Position numbers and translations under genes: made by a program. From positions 1 through 51,608 of the forward strand of contig NZ_ASJB01000029.1 in NCBI RefSeq assembly GCF_000478275.1: a stretch of DNA of 51,608 nt, written 5' to 3'. Positions 22,117 to 31,514 of the stretch are shown one piece after another. The notes beneath the pieces were generated by a model, which saw only the letters and a list, made by a program, of their open reading frames with translations, was not told where the DNA came from and searched no databases. Positions within the stretch are counted from its first letter, which is position 1, and each line of letters starts with the position of its first letter. Source of the DNA: Amycolatopsis orientalis DSM 40040 = KCTC 9412. GTDB taxonomy: Bacteria; Actinomycetota; Actinomycetes; Mycobacteriales; Pseudonocardiaceae.

Positions 22117-25100
22117 TCAGTTCTCCTCTCCCTGGAGCACCGCGAAGACGACGGGATCGGTCCGGTCGTTGACGGTCGTCGCCCAGGTGGCGATGCGGGC
22201 ACTGCCGTGGGAAAGCACCGCCCAGCCGTCCGGGTCGACCCGGTGCACGGTGAGCGCCTGTGTCATGTCGCCGGTCTTGCGCACGCATTCCAGCGCGCTC
22301 CAGACCCGGGTGTGCGCGACCGAGAGCGGTTCGCGGGCATCGGCGGCGAGCAGTTCGCCGACCGAAAGCAGATCCTCGCCGAGCAACCCGGCCCAGTCCT
22401 CCGGTGTCCGCTCGATCGCCGTCTCGACGTCGCACGCGATCCGGCCGCTCCCGGCGATCGCCAGGGTGAGGTCGGCGCTGTGCGACGCGCTCACCTCGAC
22501 CCCGTCGGCCTCCGGTTTCCCGTCCGGGCGGTAGCGGATCTCGAGCGGGGCGTCGACCGCGCGGCCGGCGGCCAGCGCCGTCTGCGCCCGTCGTTCCGGT
22601 GTGGTCTCGACGGAAACGCCCACCGGGTCCGGTTCGACGACGATCGCCCGGGACGAGCCGAGCAGCCGTTCGGCGGAACGCTCCAAATAGGACCCGAGCA
22701 TCGACGGGACCCAAGGCCCTTCACCGTCGCGTTTGCGGACCGCGCGCAGCTTCAGCCCTTCCCAGCGCTCGACGAGCTTCCCGTCGGGGTTGCGGACGTC
22801 GAGGTCGTAGACGTAGCTGTCGCCGTCCTGCGACCGCTCACGGGCGTCGAGGAGCACGTACTCCGGATGCTGCTCGCCGGGTTCGGCGAGGTACAGCCGC
22901 TCGATCCCCTGCGGCAGCAGCGTCGCGTCCGGGACGCAGCACTGGATCGCGTGCATCATCGCGTCGCGGGTGCCCGGGTCGGCCAGAAGCTGTTCCTGCG
23001 GGAGGAACGGCGCGAACCAGTCGACCTCGGCGCCGGTCGCGATCTCCGCGACCGCGTGCCGCGCGCTGGCCCGCCGGTAACCGGTGACCCGCTGGAACCG
23101 CTTGCCCTGGAACAAAACCGTGCCGTACAGCTCGGTCGTCGGGTCGACCGGGACCGGTGGCAGCGCGACGTCGCGGACCACCGTGTCGCCGAGCGGATCC
23201 GGACGGCTGAACCGCAGCCGGGCACGGAAGTGGTCGGCGCTGAACCCGGTCTCCCCGCTGCGCAGCACCACGTCCACCGTTTCGGCGTCCCTGGCCAGCG
23301 CGGCGAGCCGGATCGTGGTCGAGCCGCCCGGCGAGACGATGATCGGCCGCAGGAACTCGACGTCGGAGAACACCGGCGCCGGCAGGCTTTCCGCGGCCAG
23401 CGTGGCCTTGGCGACCTGCGTCATCGCCTCCATCCCGATCACCGCGGGGAACAGCAGCTGACCGTCGAGCAGGTGGTCGGCCAGATACGGGTCGCTGCCC
23501 GCGGAGAGATCGGCCTCGGTGATCAGCTCGACCCCCGGGTAGTGCACCACGGCGCGGTCCACGAAGCGGTTCAGCGGCAGCTCGCGCTTCTCCACCGGCA
23601 GGGTGGCGAGCCCCGCGGTACGGCCGCAGACGACCAGTACCGACGGGGCCGCCGGATCGCCGACGACCTGACGGAGGATCTCGATGCCCTCCTCGGTCGG
23701 GATGGGGGTGATGCCGTCGCGCATCAGGGCGCTGACGACACCGAGCTTCTCGCCCATCCCGGTCCCGGACCAGACCGACCATTCGAGCGCGATCGCCCGC
23801 GCACCGGGGTGCTCGAGGCCGAAGCGCACGGTCAGTTCGGTCATCCAGTCGTTGGCCGTGGCGTAGTGCGCCTCGCCGCGCAGGCCCGCCCGCCCGATGA
23901 TGCTGCCGAAGGTGACCAGCAGCTTGATCTTGTCCTTGTCGACGGCGTCGAGGACGGCGTTGAGGCCGCCGATCTTCGGCGCCAGTGTCTTGCGGAAGGT
24001 CTCCTCGGTCAGGGAGAACAGCGCGGCGGGCTCGTTGCGGCCCGCGCCGTGCAGGACCGCGGTGACCGGGCCGAACTCGGCCTGGATCCGGCCGATGGCG
24101 TCCGCCACCTGCCGGTCGTCGGTGACGTCGGCGCGTTCGTAGCGGTAGGTGATGCCCGCCGCCGCCATCCGGCCGAGGTTCTCCGACAGTTCGGCGTCGT
24201 CGGCCGGGTCGCTCCGGCCCAGCAGTGCCAGTTTCGCGCCGGAGTCCTTGGCCAGCGCCAGCGCGCTCTCCGCGGTGATGCCCTTGCCGCCACCGGTGAC
24301 GAGCAGGACGTCGTCGGTGCCGAGCGGCGTGCCTTCCGCCTCGGCCGGTTTCAGGGCGCCGAGTTTCGGCACCGTGCGGACCCCGGCGGAGTCGTAGCGG
24401 ACCTCGCTGAAGTCGTTCGTCGCGGCGACTTCGGTGACCACAGTGGACACCGCCCCGGCGACGGCTTCGGGGTCGACCGGGTTGACGTCGGCCAGATCGA
24501 CGATCGTGGTGCGGGCCGACGGGTCCTCCAGCCGCAGCGTCTTCGCCAGGCCGGAAGCGCCGAGACCGTGCTGCACCACGACGAACCGCGTGCCGTTGGG
24601 CGCGGCCAGCACCGCGCGGCCCGCGTCCAGGAACAGACCGACGTCGTCGGCGTCGCTGTCCTCGTTCAGGCAGAGAAGGACACCGTCGCCGACACCGGCG
24701 CCCGCCAGTGCCGCGCGCAGCGGCTCCGCCAGCGGGTGCCCGGGCGGGGCGAACGACGTCCACTCCGCGGTCGAAATGCCGGTCGTGAGATCGGGCGCGG
24801 GCTTCGGCGCCACCACGTACTCGACCGCGAACGGCCGGACCCACGGTCCGACGCCGGCGACCTCGGCCTGGTTGCTGTCGGCGGGTTTGGCGGTCTGCGC
24901 GAGTTCGTCGATCATCTCGGCGAGTTCGCCGAGACAGACGGTCGCGAAGTTCGGCATGCCCTCCAGGGCCGGACGGCCGAGCGCGCGGGTGACGTCGTTG
25001 ACCAGCTGCCCGACGGTGATCGACGAAAGGTGCAGGTCGTCGAGCGGATGCGTGTCGGCGGTGACCGCCTCCAGCGGCAGTTCGACCCGCTCGGAGGCGA

Positions 25101-27939
25101 GTTTGCGCAGCAGGTCCAGCGTGCTGCTGCCGCCGTTCTCCGATGCCTCCCCGGAAGCGGCCGCCTCGGCGGGTTCGGCGACCCGGTCGCGGGCCAGTTC
25201 CGCGCCGATGGACGGCGCGGCCTCACACGGGCTGGCGAGGAACGAGAACTCGCCGTCCACCGGCAGGGCCCGGACGACCCGGCCGGCGAACAGTGCCGAA
25301 GTCTCCAGCGGGGCGCCGAACGCGAACGCCGCGCCGGCGACCTTGAGCACCGCGGCCAGCGTCGGGCTGTCGGTGTCGATCGCGAGCACCGGGGTGCCGG
25401 GCGCGATCTCGCCGAACAGACCGGTGAGGACCCGGCCGGGGCCGACCTCGATCACCAGGTCGCTGCGCTCGGCGACCTTCGCGGCCGCCTCACGGAAGCG
25501 CACCGGCAGCACGACCTGGTCGCGCAGCAGATCGCGCAGGTCCTCGGCGGCGTGCAGGACGTCGCCGGTCACCGTCGACACCACGGGCCGGTCGAGCCGC
25601 GCGAACTCGAACGCGGTGAGTTCCTCGGTCATCGCTTCGGCGGCCGGGACGACCGCGGGCGAGTGGAAGGCATGCGAGACGTTGATGCGGGTGGCGGTGA
25701 AACCCTCCGCCCTGGCACGGGCGACGACCCGGTCGATCGCCTCCGACGGTCCGGAAAGGACGGTCTGCTCGGGCGCGTTGTACCCGGCGATGACGACCTC
25801 TTCGCCCTCGGCGAGCCGTTCGGCGACGCCCGGCGTGACGGCGATCCCCGCCATGGCACCGTTTCCGTCGCTGGCGGTCGCCATCACCCTGCCGCGGATC
25901 TTGGCCAGCTTGAGGACTTCGCGTTCGGTGAGCGCACCGCCCCAGTGGAGCGCGGTCAGCTCGCCGAGGCTGTGCCCGGCGGCCGTCTGCGCCTCGATGC
26001 CGAGGCTCTTGAGGACCCGGAGCCCGGCGAGCGAGCCGGTGACGATCCGCGGCTGCGCGACGTCGGTGGCGACCTGGTCGGCGCCGGTCGAGAGCCCCGC
26101 GGCGCGGTAGATGTCGTCGGCGTGGGCGAACCGCTTGCGCACCGCGCCGACCGTGCCCTGCCCGGAACCCTGACCGGGGAACAGGAAACCGATCTTCGGG
26201 CTCTTGGTGCGCGAACCGGCGAAGATCCCTTCACCGGCGGAGAAGACTTCGGGTTCGCCTTCGCCGAGGAGGTCGAGCAGCTTGGCCAGCTTGCGCTCGG
26301 CGTCCTCCGGGTTGGTCGCGACGATCGCCGCCCGCACCGGTTTTCCGGACAGTTCCGCCGAAAGCGTGCCCGCGAGGTCGGCTAGTTCCGCGAGCGAAAG
26401 CTTCGGGACGACCTCCAGCAGCCCGGTGAGCTGACCGCGCAGCGACGCGGCGTCGTCGGCGTCGAGCAGCAGCAGCTCGCTGTCCTGCCGTCCGGCGACC
26501 AGGGACCGGGTCCGCTCGTCGAGTTCCTTGCGCCGGGCGGCACCCGGCGCCTCGGTGACGGTGACGTGCGAGTTGATGCCGCCGAAGCCCATCGCGGAAA
26601 CCCCCGCGCGGACCGGGTGACCCGAGGGCCACAGCCCGGCCTCGGCCGGGACGTACATCCGCGCGGAGTCGCCGACCAGCGACTCGTGCGGTTCGAAGTG
26701 ACCGGTCGCGGGCGGGATGACCTGGTGGTAGACCGCCAGGGTGGCCTTGATCAGCCCGGCGACCCCGGCCGCGGCCTTGGTGTGGCCGATGTTGCCCTTG
26801 ATCGTGCTGAGCGCGGCCCGGTCGGCGAGCGGGTCGGCGTCGCGGCGGGCGGTGGAGAGCGCCTCGATCTCGGTGGCGTCGCCCAGCGCGGTCCCGGTTC
26901 CGTGGCCCTCGAAGTAGGACACGGTTTCGACGCCGTAGCCGGCCTTTTCGTAGGCGCGCTTGAGTGCCAGGCGGTGCCCCGACGCCTCGGGCCGCGTGAT
27001 GCCGCCCTTGCCGTCGGAGGAGACACCCCAGCCACCGATGGAGGCGTAGATCCGCTTGCCCTGCGCGATCGCGTCGTCCTCGCGCATCAGCACGAGCATC
27101 CCGGAACCCTCGCCGGGCCAGAAACCGTTGGAGTCGGCGTCGTAGACCTTCATCTCGCGCTTGGCGAGCGCACCGGTCTTGGCGAAGCCGATCACCTCGA
27201 ACGGGTCGATCGACAGGTCGACACCACCGGCGATGGCGACGTCCAGGTCGCCCTCCGACAGCGCGTTCGCCGCGGTGACCACGGAAAGCAGCGACGACGA
27301 GCAGGCACCGTCCACAGTGAACCCGCCGCCGCCGAAGTCGAAGAAGTTGCAGACGCGGCCCGCGATCGTGTTGGCCAGCCCGCCCGCGAGGGTGTCCTCG
27401 TCGATCTCGGGGAACGGCGCCTTGTACTGCGCCTCGAGATCGTGGAGGAACTCGGCGGTGTCGCCCTCGGCCCAGCCGCGCTCGGCGAGCGCCGCCGCGA
27501 CCGTGCGGCGGACGTACGGCCAGCGCAGCCGCATGATGTTGGCCCGCGAGAACTCACCGGTGAGGCTGTTGCCGATCACCACGCCGGTCGCCGGCCTCGG
27601 CAGCCCTTGGCCCTCGGGGAAACCCGCGTCCGCCAAGGCCTGCGCCGCGACGTCGAGGGCCAGCCAATGCGTGGTGTCGGTGGACCGGAACGTACTGCCC
27701 GCGACCTTGTACTTGATCCGGTCGAACTCGTAGTCACGCAGGACCGCGGCCTTCTTGGCGTAGAAGCGGTCCGGAGCCTTGGGATCGGGCGAGTAGTAGT
27801 CCTCAAGGTTCATCCGCTCGTCGGGCAGTCTCCGGAATGCCCGGCGGCCGGCGAGGACGTTCTCCCACAGTTCTTCCGGGGAACCGGCGTCCGGGTATCG
27901 GAGACCGATACCGACAATCGAAATCCGCTCAACGCTCAT
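22117..27939 (-). CDS. Iterative enediyne polyketide synthase (PKSE)
   Basis: This 1940-aa type I iterative synthase has the diagnostic enediyne order. KS, about 1-460: active-site Cys213 in VDGACSSS, His346 in EGHGTGTALGD, His386 in NIGHTKAAAG. AT, about 590-890: GFLFPGQGSGQG, GHSLGE Ser657. ACP, about 930-1005: phosphopantetheine Ser973 in LHLSSITVGQ. KR, about 1200-1450: VTGGGKGI, Tyr1359 in HYATANDW. DH, about 1475-1680: His1489 in DHLLDGQLLFP. C-terminal PPTase, about 1740-1940: ACDVE, then SALECVRKTG. It builds a polyene from malonyl-CoA and activates its own ACP. All catalytic residues I checked are present. The ring-size class (9 or 10) cannot be told by eye. Confidence 0.97.
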   Translation of the reverse strand: MSVERISIVGIGLRYPDAGSPEELWENVLAGRRAFRRLPDERMNLEDYYSPDPKAPDRFYAKKAAVLRDYEFDRIKYKVAGSTFRSTDTTHWLALDVAAQALADAGFPEGQGLPRPATGVVIGNSLTGEFSRANIMRLRWPYVRRTVAAALAERGWAEGDTAEFLHDLEAQYKAPFPEIDEDTLAGGLANTIAGRVCNFFDFGGGGFTVDGACSSSLLSVVTAANALSEGDLDVAIAGGVDLSIDPFEVIGFAKTGALAKREMKVYDADSNGFWPGEGSGMLVLMREDDAIAQGKRIYASIGGWGVSSDGKGGITRPEASGHRLALKRAYEKAGYGVETVSYFEGHGTGTALGDATEIEALSTARRDADPLADRAALSTIKGNIGHTKAAAGVAGLIKATLAVYHQVIPPATGHFEPHESLVGDSARMYVPAEAGLWPSGHPVRAGVSAMGFGGINSHVTVTEAPGAARRKELDERTRSLVAGRQDSELLLLDADDAASLRGQLTGLLEVVPKLSLAELADLAGTLSAELSGKPVRAAIVATNPEDAERKLAKLLDLLGEGEPEVFSAGEGIFAGSRTKSPKIGFLFPGQGSGQGTVGAVRKRFAHADDIYRAAGLSTGADQVATDVAQPRIVTGSLAGLRVLKSLGIEAQTAAGHSLGELTALHWGGALTEREVLKLAKIRGRVMATASDGNGAMAGIAVTPGVAERLAEGEEVVIAGYNAPEQTVLSGPSEAIDRVVARARAEGFTATRINVSHAFHSPAVVPAAEAMTEELTAFEFARLDRPVVSTVTGDVLHAAEDLRDLLRDQVVLPVRFREAAAKVAERSDLVIEVGPGRVLTGLFGEIAPGTPVLAIDTDSPTLAAVLKVAGAAFAFGAPLETSALFAGRVVRALPVDGEFSFLASPCEAAPSIGAELARDRVAEPAEAAASGEASENGGSSTLDLLRKLASERVELPLEAVTADTHPLDDLHLSSITVGQLVNDVTRALGRPALEGMPNFATVCLGELAEMIDELAQTAKPADSNQAEVAGVGPWVRPFAVEYVVAPKPAPDLTTGISTAEWTSFAPPGHPLAEPLRAALAGAGVGDGVLLCLNEDSDADDVGLFLDAGRAVLAAPNGTRFVVVQHGLGASGLAKTLRLEDPSARTTIVDLADVNPVDPEAVAGAVSTVVTEVAATNDFSEVRYDSAGVRTVPKLGALKPAEAEGTPLGTDDVLLVTGGGKGITAESALALAKDSGAKLALLGRSDPADDAELSENLGRMAAAGITYRYERADVTDDRQVADAIGRIQAEFGPVTAVLHGAGRNEPAALFSLTEETFRKTLAPKIGGLNAVLDAVDKDKIKLLVTFGSIIGRAGLRGEAHYATANDWMTELTVRFGLEHPGARAIALEWSVWSGTGMGEKLGVVSALMRDGITPIPTEEGIEILRQVVGDPAAPSVLVVCGRTAGLATLPVEKRELPLNRFVDRAVVHYPGVELITEADLSAGSDPYLADHLLDGQLLFPAVIGMEAMTQVAKATLAAESLPAPVFSDVEFLRPIIVSPGGSTTIRLAALARDAETVDVVLRSGETGFSADHFRARLRFSRPDPLGDTVVRDVALPPVPVDPTTELYGTVLFQGKRFQRVTGYRRASARHAVAEIATGAEVDWFAPFLPQEQLLADPGTRDAMMHAIQCCVPDATLLPQGIERLYLAEPGEQHPEYVLLDARERSQDGDSYVYDLDVRNPDGKLVERWEGLKLRAVRKRDGEGPWVPSMLGSYLERSAERLLGSSRAIVVEPDPVGVSVETTPERRAQTALAAGRAVDAPLEIRYRPDGKPEADGVEVSASHSADLTLAIAGSGRIACDVETAIERTPEDWAGLLGEDLLSVGELLAADAREPLSVAHTRVWSALECVRKTGDMTQALTVHRVDPDGWAVLSHGSARIATWATTVNDRTDPVVFAVLQGEEN

Positions 27940-28104
27940 GCCACCGCACTCCCCTAGCTCTCAACCACTCAAGTCATGGAATCCGGCCCCGGCGCCGGGC
28001 TCTGCCCTCGGAAACACGCCGCCGTCCGCATCTGCAGTCCGGTCAAGCATGACCCTGAGCCGGGCTGACAGTCTTCTCTCATGTTGTTGAAGGCCCGCGC
28101 GCCT

Positions 28105-29073
28105 TTAGAGGACGAAACGCGTGGGGCGCTGCGAAACACGGTGCGCGGCGGCGGTGAAAGCCGCCCAGCCCACCAGCTCGATCAGTTCCCGGTCACCCAA
28201 ACCCGCGGCGGCGACCAGAGCGTCGTCGACCTGGTAGGGCGCTTTCACCACCAGCAAAGCCAACCGGACGACGGGATCGTCGAAGGCGTCCACCCAGGAC
28301 CGGCTCACTCCCGGCGGCGATCCGTCCCAAGTGGACAGTTCACGCTCGACGACCTCACGCACCGAAGCGGGAATCGCCAATGAGGCGAACACCGATTCAG
28401 CACGGGAGAAGGCATCTTCGACGACCGGATTCCCGGCCGCCCAGGAGAAATCCCGCGAACCGGGGCCCAGCAACGGCAAGGACAGACCGGGCGAAGCGTC
28501 CTCGACGGGCTTCAAGAACCGGCCCAGCATCGCCTTCGCCTTCGCCCGGGCCGAATCCGGCACGGACGAAGGCAGCGGCGACGCCCCGAGGAACACGCTC
28601 ACCACCCGGTTCAGGTAGTGGAACGTGAACGCCACCGCGGTCAGCTCCGTGCGAGCCGCGGGCGGCAACGGCCCCGCGAGGGGATCCGCGACCGGACGCC
28701 CCTCCACGATGGCCGAGGCCGCCGAAGAACGCCCGAGCGAAGCCAGCGCCATCCCGTGGACCTCGACGCAGTACGGGCACGCGTTCGACCGGGACACCAG
28801 GGAAGCGACGACCTCCCGGTCCGCCCGGCTCGTCGCGCCCGCCGCCACCAGCGATTCCCGCAGCATCACCCAGCTCGCCGCGAGCACCGGTGGTGACGGC
28901 GAATGCAGCGCCACCGGCGGGGCCAGCATGCCGAAGTCCCGTTCGACCTGCCGGTAGACCGCACGCACCTGCCCGGTCGCCCGGCCGTAGGACACCGGCC
29001 GGACGTGCCGCACCTCCCGCAGCGCCCGCCGCAGCGCGAGTTGTACCAACTTCGGTGTCATCGAATCTCCCAT
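28105..29073 (-). CDS. Carboxymuconolactone decarboxylase (AhpD-fold) family protein
   Basis: The 322-aa protein has an AhpD-fold core with SNACPYCVEVHG (Cys99, Cys102, His106) after the helix ADREVVASLVSR. Its ~180-residue C-terminal half repeats a CMD-like helical layout without the Cys motif. It is probably redox-active; its role in the enediyne pathway is unknown. It lies 165 bp upstream of the PKS gene on the same strand and may head that operon. ATG 29073 and in-frame ATG 29061 (GGGAG at 5 nt) are both possible. A second CMD-family protein is at 14782. Confidence 0.82.
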   Translation of the reverse strand: MGDSMTPKLVQLALRRALREVRHVRPVSYGRATGQVRAVYRQVERDFGMLAPPVALHSPSPPVLAASWVMLRESLVAAGATSRADREVVASLVSRSNACPYCVEVHGMALASLGRSSAASAIVEGRPVADPLAGPLPPAARTELTAVAFTFHYLNRVVSVFLGASPLPSSVPDSARAKAKAMLGRFLKPVEDASPGLSLPLLGPGSRDFSWAAGNPVVEDAFSRAESVFASLAIPASVREVVERELSTWDGSPPGVSRSWVDAFDDPVVRLALLVVKAPYQVDDALVAAAGLGDRELIELVGWAAFTAAAHRVSQRPTRFVL

Positions 29074-29147
29074 CTCGAATGTCCCCGAGGGGGCCGTGAA
29101 GGCCCCTTCTCGCGGCCGAGATCGCGTTTAGCGGGCTGGTTCTGCGT

Positions 29148-29199
29148 GGGGTCGTGAGTGGTAAGTGTCGTTCTAACGCCCTTTATCACTCACGACCCC
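29148..29199. terminator. Imperfect 25-bp-arm hairpin between the two halves of the enediyne cassette
   Basis: The arms 29148-29172 and 29175-29199 share GGGGTCGTGAGTG...CGTT with about four non-identical positions (one a G-U pair) and a 2-nt CT loop. It is related to the perfect hairpin at 18932-18995. It lies 5' of the CMD gene and 3' to nothing on the minus strand, so it may separate transcription of the GMC end from the PKS end or be a dispersed repeat. Confidence 0.55.
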
Positions 29200-29287
29200 C
29201 GCACAAATCCGCGCAAATTACCTAAACCAGGCGCCGTCGCCTCGAAAAGTGGCCCTTATGGACAGTCCAGAGCCGGGCTGAGCCCAA

Positions 29288-30955
29288 TCAGCTTCCGGCG
29301 ACCAGGGACAGTTTGCTGACGGCGCGGCGCCCGGTGATGGATCCGTCGGGTGCCGGAGCACCGTAGGAGACGTCGACCCCGCGTGCCTGCAGCGCCCGCA
29401 CGATCCCCGGCACCGAACGCTCGGCCAGCGCCGCGATCGTCATCGCCGGGTTCACCGTCAGCGCACCCGGCACGGAGGCGCTGTCGGTCACGAAGATCCC
29501 GGGATGGTTCCGGAGTTCGTGGTTCGGGTGCAGGGCCGAGGTCTCCGGGTCGTCACCGATCCGGCACGACGCCAGCGGGTGCACGGTGTACGCGCCGACG
29601 ACGTCGTTGGTCCACGGCGAGACCTTCGCGAGGCCGTCCTTCTCCAGGATCTCCTTGCACTCCGCGTCGGCCAGCGACCAGCCGTGCAGGGTGTTCGGCG
29701 TCGGGTCGTACTTCAGCGGCCCGCGGCCGAGCATCTGCTGGGAGATGCGGTAGGCATTGCCGGTGGGCGGCGGCGCGCCGAAGACGCCCTCGTTGTCGTC
29801 CTCGGTCATCAGGAAGATGGTGAGCCAGGACGCCCACTGCTTGAGGATCTCCTTTTTTTCCACCCCGAACCAGCGCGGCACATCTTTATCAGACCCAGTG
29901 CCTTCCGGCACCTGCGCGAGGATCGTGCCGAGCCCGGGCGGGAAGTACAGCTGCTCCAGCGAGTACCGCTCGTACTCCGGCAGCGAACCGTCGAGCTTGT
30001 CCCAGTTCGCCACGGTCGGGCCCTTGCCGATGTGGTTGGCCTCGTAGACCTTACCGTCCTCACGGGACAGTCCGAGCACCTCGCGGACCCGCTCCTCGTT
30101 GATGATCGCGGTGTTGAGCCGCTCGCCATTGCCCGAGAAGTACCGGCCGACCGCGTGCGGCATGGTGCCCAGCGCGGACTCCGAACGCTGCAGGATCACC
30201 GGTGTCGCACCGGCGCCGGCGGCGATGATGACGACCTTCGCGTCGATCGTCCCGCTGCCGGAGTGCACGCGGTAGTCGACGTCGTCGACGACGTTGAAAT
30301 GCACGCGGTAGTCGCCGTCGTCGATCCGCTCGATGCGCTGGACCTCGTGCAGCGGCCGGATCTTCGCGCCGTGCGCGAGCGCGGCGGGCAGGTAGTTGGT
30401 CAGCAGTGAGCGCTTCGCGTCGAAGCGGCAGCCCGCCATCATGAAGTTGCAGTTGACGCAGCGGTCGTTGTCCACCGCGACCGGCGCCGGGTTGGCGGTG
30501 CGCCCGGAGTGGTCACAGAAGGCCGCCCACAGGCCACCGGCGTACGAGACGTCGTTCCAGTCCTGTTTGGACACCGGAAGCGAATCCGAAACCCGGTCGT
30601 ACCAAGGCTCCAGCGAGTCCCGCGTGATCGCCGACGGCCACATACGACGGCCGATGCTGCCGTGCCGCTCGAAGACGAACTTCGGCGCCCGCGGCATCGC
30701 GGCGAAGTACACGACGCTGCCGCCACCGACACAGTTCCCGCCCAGCACGCTCATCCCGTCGCCGACGACGAAGTCGAACGCCCGGGTGTAGGACGAGCCG
30801 AGCAGGTAGTCGTGCTCGAAGTCCTTGGTCTCCAGCCAGGGCCCGCGTTCCAGCACGGTGACCTTCGCCCCGCCGGCGGCCAGGTGGTAGGCGGGGATCG
30901 AACCGCCGAACCCGCTGCCGACGATGACGACGTCGGTCTTGTCGTAAGCACTCAT
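29288..30955 (-). CDS. GMC oxidoreductase (cholesterol oxidase-like; enediyne E9-like)
   Basis: The 555-aa flavoprotein has the N-terminal dinucleotide motif VVIVGSGFGGSIPAYHLA, GGNCVGGGSVVYFAAMPR (FAD contact) and the C-terminal HPLASCRIGDD ... VTDSASVPGALTVNPAMTIAALAER of GMC oxidoreductases. It would oxidise an alcohol using FAD. GMC-type oxidoreductases recur in enediyne cassettes (SgcE9-like, by recollection). Its ATG overlaps the preceding DUF5987 stop by 4 bp; gluconate-dehydrogenase-subunit-3-like partners next to GMC enzymes are common, so the two may form a complex. Confidence 0.9.
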   Translation of the reverse strand: MSAYDKTDVVIVGSGFGGSIPAYHLAAGGAKVTVLERGPWLETKDFEHDYLLGSSYTRAFDFVVGDGMSVLGGNCVGGGSVVYFAAMPRAPKFVFERHGSIGRRMWPSAITRDSLEPWYDRVSDSLPVSKQDWNDVSYAGGLWAAFCDHSGRTANPAPVAVDNDRCVNCNFMMAGCRFDAKRSLLTNYLPAALAHGAKIRPLHEVQRIERIDDGDYRVHFNVVDDVDYRVHSGSGTIDAKVVIIAAGAGATPVILQRSESALGTMPHAVGRYFSGNGERLNTAIINEERVREVLGLSREDGKVYEANHIGKGPTVANWDKLDGSLPEYERYSLEQLYFPPGLGTILAQVPEGTGSDKDVPRWFGVEKKEILKQWASWLTIFLMTEDDNEGVFGAPPPTGNAYRISQQMLGRGPLKYDPTPNTLHGWSLADAECKEILEKDGLAKVSPWTNDVVGAYTVHPLASCRIGDDPETSALHPNHELRNHPGIFVTDSASVPGALTVNPAMTIAALAERSVPGIVRALQARGVDVSYGAPAPDGSITGRRAVSKLSLVAGS

Positions 30956-31509
30956 GCCGGGCTCCCGGAGGGCGTGGTGTCAGGGTGGAGTTTCGCCAGT
31001 TCGCGGCGATAGGAGAACTTCGGGAACCGCCACAGGCCGTCCTCGTCCGGCGCGGTGTAGCCCATCGCCAGCAGGCCCGGGTGGCCCTCGGCGATGGCTT
31101 CGGCGGTGTGCTTGTGCGCCGCGCTGTCGAAGGACATGTTGCAGAACAGGGCGAGGCTGACCCAGCCGTCCTTCTCCGGATGTCCCGGCGCGGTCAGCGA
31201 GCGCACGAGCGCGGTCCTGTCCACGAAGGACAGTGCGACGAACGAGGGAAGTCCTTCGTCGAGGGTGAGGTCGTGTTCCTTGGCGTAGACCTTCGCGTGC
31301 TCGTTGAGGGACTGCGCGAGATACGGCAGCCCGACCGTCACCCCGGTCGCCTCGGTGTGCAGCAGTTCGAGCGCGCCTGCCACCACCGCACCGGGTCCCG
31401 GTGAGGCCCCGGCGATCGCGTGATCACCGGGGAACCGCTTCTCCCCGGGGATGATCGTGTCCGCGTAGGCCTCCAATGTGGACACCTTGGTCTGTTCGTC
31501 CGAATCCAC
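30952..31509 (-). CDS. DUF5987 / gluconate 2-dehydrogenase subunit 3-like protein
   Basis: The 185-aa protein (STLEAYADTIIPGEKRFPGD ... GLPSFVALSFVDRTALVRSL) has the helical plan of small subunits that accompany GMC flavoproteins, with the recurring YADTIIPG block. It is probably a chaperone or subunit for the GMC oxidoreductase that follows. The GTG at 31509 is supported by AGGAGG about 8 nt upstream and 5-bp spacing from the P450 stop. No Tat signal is evident. Confidence 0.8.
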   Translation of the reverse strand: MDSDEQTKVSTLEAYADTIIPGEKRFPGDHAIAGASPGPGAVVAGALELLHTEATGVTVGLPYLAQSLNEHAKVYAKEHDLTLDEGLPSFVALSFVDRTALVRSLTAPGHPEKDGWVSLALFCNMSFDSAAHKHTAEAIAEGHPGLLAMGYTAPDEDGLWRFPKFSYRRELAKLHPDTTPSGSPA

Positions 31510-31514
31510 GGAAC

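Noticed and set aside
21985..26385. A 1466-codon open frame on the plus strand opposite the PKS gene
   Set aside because: It is the antisense shadow of the GC-biased PKS codons; the composition is Arg/Asp/Gly/Val-rich with no domain, and the minus-strand frame has all PKS motifs.
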